From the IMG/VR virus record IMGVR_UViG_3300030202_003496, positions 1 through 64,000 of that record: a DNA stretch of 64,000 nt. One strand, given 5' to 3'. Source of the DNA: a virus. The stretch's first letter is position 1; each line of letters opens with the position of its first letter. The notes under the pieces are model-generated. The model saw nothing but the letters and a program-made list of their open reading frames with translations. It was not told the origin of the DNA and made no database searches. Below, piece by piece: positions 7,980-15,455 of this stretch. A program made the position numbers and the translations under genes.

Positions 7980-10316
7980 ATGGCTGAAAAAATAGTTAGC
8001 CCTGGTGTATTTACAAGAGAAAACGACCTATCTTTTGTGCAACAAGGAATAGGGGCAATCGGTGCTGCAATAGTAGGACCAACAGTAAAAGGTCCGGCAA
8101 TGGTACCAACAAAGGTATTTTCTTATACAGAATATCAAACTTTGTTTGGTGACTCATTCAAGTCAGGAAGTGATTATTTTCAATACTTCACATCAATAAC
8201 CGCAAAAGAATACTTAAAGCATGGAGGCCCGCTAACAGTTGTAAGAACACTGGCAGGTACTTATTCAAATGCTACAGCATCTTCACACTTGGCTAAAACA
8301 TCAACGCCATTAGTTGTTCCAGTAGTCTATACATGGAGTTTAGCAGACGGTGCAATGAACCAAACGTACAATATTGTTGATGGTACTCTAATACAATATA
8401 CTGCATCTAATGGTACAGCTTATTTATTCCAAGCAGAATCAGGTGTAATACCGGCTAACAACCCAACATATCCTACAAACGCTGCAGGAACAACCAAAGG
8501 TATTTATTATTTCGCAATCGGAGCTGCTTTAGATGTAGATGGTGGACAGGCTTTACACAGTACAGCTAATAATTTCTATGCAGGTAATACTGGTTCAGGT
8601 GGTGGTAGTTTTAATGCTATTACAGGTGATACGTTAACTTCTGCATCATTCGATACTTCACAGCCAATTGTAACGTGGCAAATAACAGGTTCAACTTCTG
8701 CAGTAGGTGATATTACAATTATATCAGGTTCAAATACATCACAATCATTAGAAGGTGGTATTGCTGGTGGTGCTTCAACTACATTTACAGCATCTGTTGG
8801 AGGTATTGGAATTCAATCAGGTGTACCTAAAGCTTTATCAAATCAAGGAGTTGCTACAACTTTTGATAACTTTACAGCATCATTCCACTTAAAAACAATT
8901 GGTGATGGTGAAGTTATGAATAGTACTCCAATTAACGACTTAAATGTAATTGATGTTGGTGCAAATGATTTATATACTTGGGGAAATAGAAAATACGGAA
9001 CAAAAGATAATTTAAGATGGGAAGTAAATACAGTATCTCAAACAAAAGGTACATTTACTGTACTTATTAGAAGAGGTGATGATACATCTAAACGTAAAGT
9101 TATTTTGGAAACTTGGAACGGTTGTTCATTAGACCCAGGTGCTAATAACTATATAGGAAATGTAATCGGTACTTCATTCAACATGATTGATACATCAGGT
9201 GCTACACCATTTATCCAGCCAGCTGGTAGTTATCCAAATCGTTCAAAATATGTATATGTAGACGAAGCAACAGTACTTCAAACAGTAGATTATTTAGATG
9301 ACAATGGAGACTTAACAGACGTAACAGCAACAGGTTCGCTACCATTGGAATCTTCTGGTTCATTTGGTGGAGGTAAAGATGGTGATGTTCAACATCCAAG
9401 ACTTATGTATGAAAACTATACACAGACAAATGTACAAGGATTAAACTTAGGCTTAGGTCAAACTGGTAATCAAGCTTATCTAGATGCAATATCTTTATTA
9501 GGTAATCAAGATGAATATGATATTAACCTATTGATTGCTCCAGGTGTTGATGATAACAACCATAACAACATTGTAGAACACATGCTTACTACATGTGAAG
9601 AACGTGGTGATATGATGACAATAGTTGACCCAGTACCTTATGGAATGGCTCTTGCAAATGCAGTAACAGAAGCTCAAGGAAAAGATTCGTCATACGGCGC
9701 AATGTATTGGCCATGGGTTCAAATAGCAGACTCACAAACAGGAAGATATATATGGGTTCCTCAATCGGCAATGATGCCAGGTATCTATGCTTTCAATGAT
9801 AAAGTAGCAGCTGAATGGTTTGCTCCTGCTGGTTTGAATAGAGGTGGTCAAGAAATAGTAGTACAAGCAGAAAGAAAATTAGCTCACGCTGATAGAGATA
9901 CTTTATATGAAGGAAATGTAAATCCAATTGCAACATTCCCTGGTGAAGGTGTTTGTGTATGGGGTCAGAAAACTCTTCAAAAGAAAGCATCAGCATTAGA
10001 TAGAGTAAATGTTAGAAGACTACTTATTAACCTTAAGAAATTCATCGCTTCAGTATCTAAATACTTAATCTTTGAAAATAATACAGCAACAACTAGAAAT
10101 CGATTTTTATCACAAGTTAACCCTTACATGGAATCTGTTCAACAAAGACAAGGTTTATATGCCTTCAAAGTTGTAATGGATGAATCGAATAACACTCCAG
10201 ATGTAATTGATAGAAATATCATGAAAGGAGATATATTCATTCAACCGGCTAAGGCAGCAGAGTTTATTGTTATTGACTTTAACATTATGCCAACTGGTGC
10301 AACGTTTAACGACTAA
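7980..10316 (+). CDS. Contractile tail sheath protein (gp18-like)
   Basis: 778 residues. The start VSPGVFTRENDLS is the classic sheath N-terminal arm. The C-terminal third has the conserved sheath core, including FNDKVAAEWFAPAGLNRGG and INLKKFIASVSKYLIFENN. It is longer than T4 gp18 (659 residues) because of a Ser/Thr/Gly-rich insertion at about residues 100-310, likely a surface-exposed protrusion domain. Forms the contracting outer tube; the tube gene follows directly. Confidence 0.95.
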   Translation: MAEKIVSPGVFTRENDLSFVQQGIGAIGAAIVGPTVKGPAMVPTKVFSYTEYQTLFGDSFKSGSDYFQYFTSITAKEYLKHGGPLTVVRTLAGTYSNATASSHLAKTSTPLVVPVVYTWSLADGAMNQTYNIVDGTLIQYTASNGTAYLFQAESGVIPANNPTYPTNAAGTTKGIYYFAIGAALDVDGGQALHSTANNFYAGNTGSGGGSFNAITGDTLTSASFDTSQPIVTWQITGSTSAVGDITIISGSNTSQSLEGGIAGGASTTFTASVGGIGIQSGVPKALSNQGVATTFDNFTASFHLKTIGDGEVMNSTPINDLNVIDVGANDLYTWGNRKYGTKDNLRWEVNTVSQTKGTFTVLIRRGDDTSKRKVILETWNGCSLDPGANNYIGNVIGTSFNMIDTSGATPFIQPAGSYPNRSKYVYVDEATVLQTVDYLDDNGDLTDVTATGSLPLESSGSFGGGKDGDVQHPRLMYENYTQTNVQGLNLGLGQTGNQAYLDAISLLGNQDEYDINLLIAPGVDDNNHNNIVEHMLTTCEERGDMMTIVDPVPYGMALANAVTEAQGKDSSYGAMYWPWVQIADSQTGRYIWVPQSAMMPGIYAFNDKVAAEWFAPAGLNRGGQEIVVQAERKLAHADRDTLYEGNVNPIATFPGEGVCVWGQKTLQKKASALDRVNVRRLLINLKKFIASVSKYLIFENNTATTRNRFLSQVNPYMESVQQRQGLYAFKVVMDESNNTPDVIDRNIMKGDIFIQPAKAAEFIVIDFNIMPTGATFND

Positions 10317-10318
10317 GG

Positions 10319-10330
10319 TGATATTTATAT
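10319..10330 (+). promoter_or_regulatory. Class B (late-type) promoter motif before tail tube gene
   Basis: Exact TGATATTTATAT immediately after the sheath stop codon and 24 bp before the tube ATG. Confidence 0.5.
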
Positions 10331-10353
10331 TAAATAAATAGGAGAAAAAAAGA

Positions 10354-10845
10354 ATGGCAAATTTAATCGACCCAACAGAAATGATGTTCACAGCCTTTGA
10401 GCCAAAGGTTAAAAATAGATACGTATTCTATGTGGACGGACTTCCTTCATATTTAATCAGAAAAGCTGCAAGGCCAAAGATTACGAATGGAGATGTAACG
10501 CTTAAACATATAAATAACGAAAGACACTTGAAAGGTAGAAGTTCTTGGGAAACTATTTCATTAGAAATGTATGACCCAATTGTACCATCAGGAGCACAGG
10601 CAGTTATGGAATGGGTAAGACTACACCACGAATCAGTAACAGGTAGAAATGGTTATGCAGACTTTTACAAAAAAGACTGTACAATCAATATTTTAGGACC
10701 TGTTGGTGATAAAGTAGAAGAATGGACATTGAAAGGTGCATTTATTGTAGATGCTGATTTTGGAGAAATCACATGGGAAAACGACAATGAAGCAGCAATC
10801 ATAACAATGACATTAAGATTTGATTACGCTATTTTACAATACTAA
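10354..10845 (+). CDS. Tail tube protein (gp19-like)
   Basis: 163 residues, exactly the T4 gp19 length. The beta-rich sequence includes NRYVFYVDGLPSYLIRKA near the start and WTLKGAFIVDADFGEI near the end, both characteristic of T4-type tube proteins. Stacked hexamers form the inner tail tube. It follows the sheath gene and is closed by a terminator. Confidence 0.92.
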   Translation: MANLIDPTEMMFTAFEPKVKNRYVFYVDGLPSYLIRKAARPKITNGDVTLKHINNERHLKGRSSWETISLEMYDPIVPSGAQAVMEWVRLHHESVTGRNGYADFYKKDCTINILGPVGDKVEEWTLKGAFIVDADFGEITWENDNEAAIITMTLRFDYAILQY

Positions 10846-10865
10846 TTAAAATTTAATAACGAAAT

Positions 10866-10896
10866 TATAGCCCAAGTTTTTTGGGCTATTTTTTTG
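10866..10896 (+). terminator. Intrinsic terminator after tail tube gene
   Basis: ATAGCCCAA-GTTT-TTTGGGCTAT followed by a T run. Confidence 0.92.
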
Positions 10897-10900
10897 TTTA

Positions 10901-10913
10901 TATATATTTATAT
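10901..10913 (+). promoter_or_regulatory. Class B-like promoter motif
   Basis: TATATATTTATAT just past the terminator and about 38 bp before the gp26-like ATG (RBS AAGGAG). Confidence 0.4.
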
Positions 10914-10950
10914 ATACTAGTTATATTAAAAACAATAAAGGAGTATCATT

Positions 10951-11814
10951 ATGACAAAAGTGACGGATTCATATCCAGGAAAAGAACTAACTACTGAAGA
11001 ATTAAAAAAGCAGTTAGTAAAAGACACACAAGTAAAAGAATTAAAAGAATCTAAATTCCCTACAGAAATTATTGATTTACCAAGTAAAGGATTGCTATAT
11101 CCAAAAGAGCATCCATTATCTTCAGGTAAAATTGAAATGAAATATATGACAGCAAAGGAAGAAGATATTCTTACTTCTCAAAATCTTATACAAAAAGGTG
11201 TTGTTATTGATATGTTATTACGTTCTCTTATTGTAGGTAACGGTGAAGGTAAAAGAGTTAATTACGACGATTTAATTCTAGGAGACAAAAATGCTGTTAT
11301 GGTAGCTGCAAGAATATTAGGTTATGGTGCAGAATATCCAGTAGAATTAACGTGTCCTGCATGTGGTGCTAAATCTAAGGAAAATATAAATTTAGCAGAA
11401 TTGGAAAATAAGGTAGTTGACTATGAATTTAAGAATGAAAATAGATTCGAGTTTGTTTTACCTCTTTCAAAGAAAACACTTACATTCAAAATTCTATCTC
11501 ATTCAGATGAGTCTAAAGTTGCAGAAACTGCTAAAAGAATGAAAAAGCGTTCATTATCTAATCAGCAATCATATGAATTAACAAGTAGATTAAAAGCAAT
11601 GATTATTGCTGTTGACGGTGAAGAAGATAGAAAAACTATAGATAGTTTTGTTGACAATGAATTCATATCTAGAGATTCATTAGCTTTTAGAAAAGAGTTA
11701 GACAGAATTACACCTGATGTTGATATGAAGGTTTGGTTTGAATGTTCAGAATGTGGACATGAAGAAGCAATCACAATCCCATTAACCGTAGAGTTTTTTT
11801 GGCCTAGGGTCTGA
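10951..11814 (+). CDS. gp26-like baseplate-hub / tail-assembly protein with zinc ribbon
   Basis: 287 residues. IDLPSKGLLYPKEHPLSSG followed by EMKYMTAKEEDILTS is the hallmark of the T4 gp26-type family. CPAC (about 135-138) and CSEC (about 264-267) form a probable zinc ribbon. The protein ends in EFFWPRV. It sits between the tube and tape measure genes, the place where other phages carry tail-assembly chaperones. The stop is 12 nt past a run of seven T at 11794-11800, from which the +1 frame stays open for 81 more codons (see separate entry). Confidence 0.8.
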   Translation: MTKVTDSYPGKELTTEELKKQLVKDTQVKELKESKFPTEIIDLPSKGLLYPKEHPLSSGKIEMKYMTAKEEDILTSQNLIQKGVVIDMLLRSLIVGNGEGKRVNYDDLILGDKNAVMVAARILGYGAEYPVELTCPACGAKSKENINLAELENKVVDYEFKNENRFEFVLPLSKKTLTFKILSHSDESKVAETAKRMKKRSLSNQQSYELTSRLKAMIIAVDGEEDRKTIDSFVDNEFISRDSLAFRKELDRITPDVDMKVWFECSECGHEEAITIPLTVEFFWPRV

Positions 11815-12046
11815 ATACAGGCCCATTCTACACGAACAGATATTTCAGCTTCTGTATTTTTCTAATGGTGGGTTTACTCACGATGATGTATATACGATGC
11901 CTGTTTACCTTCGAGTGTTTTACTTTAAGAAATTAAACGAACAGCACAAGAAAGAAAATGAGGCTGCTGAAAAAGCTAGAAAAGGAAAGGGCTCATCACC
12001 TAAAGGAATAAACATCCCATCATTCGCGAAATCTCCAAAATCTTGA
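11792..12046 (+). CDS. Probable frameshifted extension of the gp26-like gene (tail-chaperone style)
   Basis: This frame opens right after stops at 11783 and 11789 and contains 81 codons from GGC 11801 to TGA 12044. Its product is protein-like: HEQIFQLLYFSNGGFTHDD, then MPVYLRVFYFKKL and a charged Lys/Glu tail. The only ATG (11897) has no RBS and would remove half of it. A +1 or -2 slip on the T7 run at 11794-11800 joins it to the upstream gene, as in phage G/GT tail chaperones. An extra T from a homopolymer sequencing error would give the same appearance. Confidence 0.6.
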   Translation, partial: SFFGLGSEYRPILHEQIFQLLYFSNGGFTHDDVYTMPVYLRVFYFKKLNEQHKKENEAAEKARKGKGSSPKGINIPSFAKSPKS

Positions 12047-12055
12047 TATTTATAT
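12044..12055 (+). promoter_or_regulatory. Class B (late-type) promoter motif
   Basis: Exact TGATATTTATAT overlapping the stop of the frameshift frame; ATG 12085 follows with RBS AAGGAG. Confidence 0.5.
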
Positions 12056-12084
12056 TAAACTAATAATATACAAGGAGACACGAC

Positions 12085-12360
12085 ATGAGTGACGAAAGTT
12101 TACGTGAATACATAAAAAAGAAAATCGCTACCGAAATGTCTGACAATCCAGATATCACAAAAGAAGGTGTTTTGGATTCGGTATTCAATCATATACAAAG
12201 TGTATTAAAAAAATCACGAGACAGAAAATTTGACGCTGCAATGGATAAACTTGCAAAGTCTGGTCCTGATGGTAAAAAAGCTGCAGACCATTATAAAAAA
12301 TCTGTTGATATGATAGATAAGCTTAATATAAATTACGATAAATTTGGTTGGGAAGATTAA
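12085..12360 (+). CDS. Small hypothetical protein before tape measure
   Basis: 91 residues, charged and helical, with a predicted N-terminal helix (LREYIKKKIATEM) and a C terminus ending FGWED. No family recognised. Located between the gp26-like gene and the tape measure with a good RBS, so it probably belongs to tail assembly. Confidence 0.65.
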   Translation: MSDESLREYIKKKIATEMSDNPDITKEGVLDSVFNHIQSVLKKSRDRKFDAAMDKLAKSGPDGKKAADHYKKSVDMIDKLNINYDKFGWED

Positions 12361-12370
12361 AATATAAGCT

Positions 12371-15300
12371 ATGGCATCAGATAGAAAGAAAGAACAAGAA
12401 GAAATAAACTCTTTATTAAGTGAAGAGTCTTCTGCATTAGAAAAGATTTTAGGTCTTCAGAATGATGTCAAAAATATGATGCAGCAAAAGCTGCAACTTA
12501 AAAACAAAGAGCTTCAAGAGCAAAAATCATTAACTCAATTTATTCAGTCAGGTTTAGATATTGAAACTAAACGAGTACAGAATGCTCGTGATTTATCTCA
12601 ACTTGGTAATAGGATATTACAAGGAAAGGTACAAGCACAAGCGTTAGATGACGCAAATCTTGCTAGTGCTCAGGCACAATACGATGCTGCAAATAAAAGA
12701 AAGCTTATAAATGATGCATCATATCAACAAGGTTTATTAGATGCAGAATTAAAGGACGGCATTGTTAGTATGGAGGAAGAAATCCTCGGTATACTTAGAG
12801 ATAAAAAGAAGCTTGAGGACCCTGCATTCAAAGCTAAACAAGAAGAACTTACTCAGTTAAAAAAGAAAGAGGAGTTCCAAAAGAAATCACAAGAGCATAT
12901 AGATTATATTAAAGATAAGTTTGATGATGTAACTGCATTAGCTACAGACCCTAAAATAGCAATGACAGTGTTTGGTGGTGTAATGCTAAATAATGCTTCA
13001 AAATTTGCAAATACTATGACAGAGGTTGGTGCGGATATGGGAGTATCACGAGACCAAGCGTTGGAGATGGGAGCTGCATTAGGACCTGCGTCAATTCAAG
13101 CTTTCGCAATGGGAATAAGTGCTAAAAAAATAGCAGAAGCTTATTCAGGAATTGCAGAGTCTATGGGGCCTATGACTCCTCAAATGGCAGGCATGGCCAC
13201 ACATGCTGCAAAAATGGCAAAAGAATTACAGATTGCTCCAAAAGAAGCAGGTAAGTTATTTGCTCTTACAGCTATGATTGAAGGAGGTACTGCAGAAACC
13301 GCTAAGGCTTCACTGAAAACAGTCGAAAATCTTGCAAGAGGAGCCAATGTTCCTATTGGAGCAGTTATGTCCGATGTAGCAAATAGTGCTGACTTAATTG
13401 CTCAGTATGGATATGACAATGTAGAAGCATTAGGTAAAGCTGCGGTTGAAGCTGCTAAGATGGGTACGTCATTAGACCAGATGGCTAAAACAGCAGACAA
13501 GCTTATGGATATCGACAATGCTAGAAATAATGCAATGCAGCTATCTGTATTATTAGGAAGAAATATAAACATTGATAGAGCTCAACAACTAATATATGAA
13601 GGTAAATTAGAAGAAGGATATAAAGAAATGCTTAATCAGCTTGGTGGTATTAACGCATTTAATCAAATGGATTATTACCAAAAGAAACAAGCGGCAGATT
13701 TAATGGGTGTGTCGGTTGGTGAACTACAAAAGCAGTTAAATTTACAGGCAGGTCTTACAGAAACAGGAGAGAAACAGGCTACAGGCTGGGCAAAGATTTT
13801 AGGTAATGTAAAAGATGGAGCTAAATTTGCAAAAGACAATATGACAACTTTAGCGTCTACACTATCAGTATTAGGCTCAATAAAAAATATGAAGATTGCA
13901 ACTTGGATTAAAGAGAAAGCTCACGCAATTTGGATGAAGACTTTTGGTGGAGGTAGTAAAGTTGCTCAGGCAGCCGCAGGTCCTCTAAAAGCTGATGGTA
14001 CTCCAGATATGAGATTTAAGGCTAATAAAGGATTGATAAGTAAGATTCAAAAACCTGTAGACTCAGGAAACAAACTTACAGATAAAATGGCAAAAACACC
14101 AAAAAAACAGGGTAATGTAATAACAAGGTTTTTTAACTCATTTAAGAAAGTAAATTGGTCTTCGATAGCTAAAGGAATAGTTGCTATGCTAGGTATGGCA
14201 GTTGCGCTAGTAGCATTCGTACCTCCATTCAAGATGTTAGCAGATGTACCAGTTCAAGGTATATTAGCAGGGATAGGTTCAATACTTGTACTATCACAAA
14301 CAATAGGTGCTATGGGTAAAGGAAGTACTAGTACTATGAAAGGCGCTGCAACAATGGCAATAATGGCTGCAGCTTTATTACCTATGGCACTATCTATGCA
14401 AATGATTGCAGGTATAAATCAAGATGCTATGTGGAACTTTACAGGAATAGCTACAGTATTAGGTTTGGTATTTGCAGGTATTGGAGCTTTAGGTGCAGCT
14501 ACAATAACAGGTGCGTTTGCAATGATTTTAATGGCGTCATCAATGATACCTATGGCATATTCAATGCAAATGATAGAAGGACTTTCTTATGCAGATATGT
14601 GGAATTTTACTGCAGTACTTACAGTATTAGGTTTGGTATTTTCTGGAATTGGCTATTTGGCATTATTACCTGTTGGAGCATTAGGTATGATGATGATGGC
14701 TGCTGCAATGATACCTATGGCATATTCATTCCAAATGGTTAACGGTTTACCTTTTGCTGATATGTGGAACTTTACTGGAGTACTTTCTGCACTAGGCTTA
14801 GTATTCTCAATATTAGGAGGCTTTCCTGGTATATTTGTAGGTGCTCTTGCACTGCTAATGATGGGCCCAGCAATGATAGCTATCGTATACGCAATGAAAA
14901 GCTTTGCAGGTCTTGATTGGAAAGCGGCACTTGATGTAGGAAAAACCATTGGAATGTTAGCACTGAGTGTAGCTGGAGTTGGTCTTATGTACCCACTTGT
15001 AATTGCAGGCTCTGTTGCAATGTTAATGGCTTCTGCAGGACTAATGGCCTTTGGCTTAGCAATGAAACAAATACCTACTGATTTACTTCAGGGCCAACAG
15101 ATGTTAATGATGGCTGCAGGTATGGGAGCGATGGGAGCCGCTGGTGTATCTATGTTGTTTGGTGCTCCAGGATTCTTTGCAATGTCTGCAGGACTTATTG
15201 TATTTGCCGGTGCGCTTGCTTTAATAGCACCGTTGTTGCCTGTTGTCGAAAAACTTGCTCAGTTAGGCATAATTGGAAATATGGAAGGAGCTGAAGGTGC

Positions 15301-15454
15301 AGGAGGTGCTGGAGGTGGAGATGAAGGTGAAAATGCAGTAATAGAAAAATTAGATGAACTAATATCACTTATTAGAAGTGGTGGTAAAGTTGTTATGGAT
15401 GGAAGAGAAGTAGGTAAAGTAGTTCAAATGGCAATAGGACCTCAGGGAAGTTAA
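12371..15454 (+). CDS. Tape measure protein
   Basis: 1027 residues. Residues 1-190 are coiled coil. A middle Ala/Met-rich helical part follows, then from about residue 600 a series of long hydrophobic segments, and a Gly-rich linker with a short charged C-terminal domain. This is the usual architecture of tail length tape measures, which fix tube length and enter the host envelope. Position after tube and chaperone-like genes agrees. About four repeats of ~54 residues lie at 670-865. The start at 12371 has no strong RBS. Confidence 0.85.
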   Translation: MASDRKKEQEEINSLLSEESSALEKILGLQNDVKNMMQQKLQLKNKELQEQKSLTQFIQSGLDIETKRVQNARDLSQLGNRILQGKVQAQALDDANLASAQAQYDAANKRKLINDASYQQGLLDAELKDGIVSMEEEILGILRDKKKLEDPAFKAKQEELTQLKKKEEFQKKSQEHIDYIKDKFDDVTALATDPKIAMTVFGGVMLNNASKFANTMTEVGADMGVSRDQALEMGAALGPASIQAFAMGISAKKIAEAYSGIAESMGPMTPQMAGMATHAAKMAKELQIAPKEAGKLFALTAMIEGGTAETAKASLKTVENLARGANVPIGAVMSDVANSADLIAQYGYDNVEALGKAAVEAAKMGTSLDQMAKTADKLMDIDNARNNAMQLSVLLGRNINIDRAQQLIYEGKLEEGYKEMLNQLGGINAFNQMDYYQKKQAADLMGVSVGELQKQLNLQAGLTETGEKQATGWAKILGNVKDGAKFAKDNMTTLASTLSVLGSIKNMKIATWIKEKAHAIWMKTFGGGSKVAQAAAGPLKADGTPDMRFKANKGLISKIQKPVDSGNKLTDKMAKTPKKQGNVITRFFNSFKKVNWSSIAKGIVAMLGMAVALVAFVPPFKMLADVPVQGILAGIGSILVLSQTIGAMGKGSTSTMKGAATMAIMAAALLPMALSMQMIAGINQDAMWNFTGIATVLGLVFAGIGALGAATITGAFAMILMASSMIPMAYSMQMIEGLSYADMWNFTAVLTVLGLVFSGIGYLALLPVGALGMMMMAAAMIPMAYSFQMVNGLPFADMWNFTGVLSALGLVFSILGGFPGIFVGALALLMMGPAMIAIVYAMKSFAGLDWKAALDVGKTIGMLALSVAGVGLMYPLVIAGSVAMLMASAGLMAFGLAMKQIPTDLLQGQQMLMMAAGMGAMGAAGVSMLFGAPGFFAMSAGLIVFAGALALIAPLLPVVEKLAQLGIIGNMEGAEGAGGAGGGDEGENAVIEKLDELISLIRSGGKVVMDGREVGKVVQMAIGPQGS
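14378..14960 (+). repeat. Tandem repeats inside the tape measure gene
   Basis: Three clear and one degenerate copies of a ~162-bp unit, encoding a variant of IPMAYSMQMIEGL, then ADMWNFTAVLTVLGLVFSGIG. Copies begin near residues 672, 726, 780 and 835. Each encodes an amphipathic stretch, the WNF core and a hydrophobic hairpin, suggesting repeated membrane-inserting units. Confidence 0.75.
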
Positions 15455-15455
15455 T

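Noticed and set aside
11897-12046. Independent gene starting at ATG 11897
   Set aside because: No RBS, and it would leave the upstream protein-like half of this open frame unexplained; frameshift from the gp26-like gene fits better.
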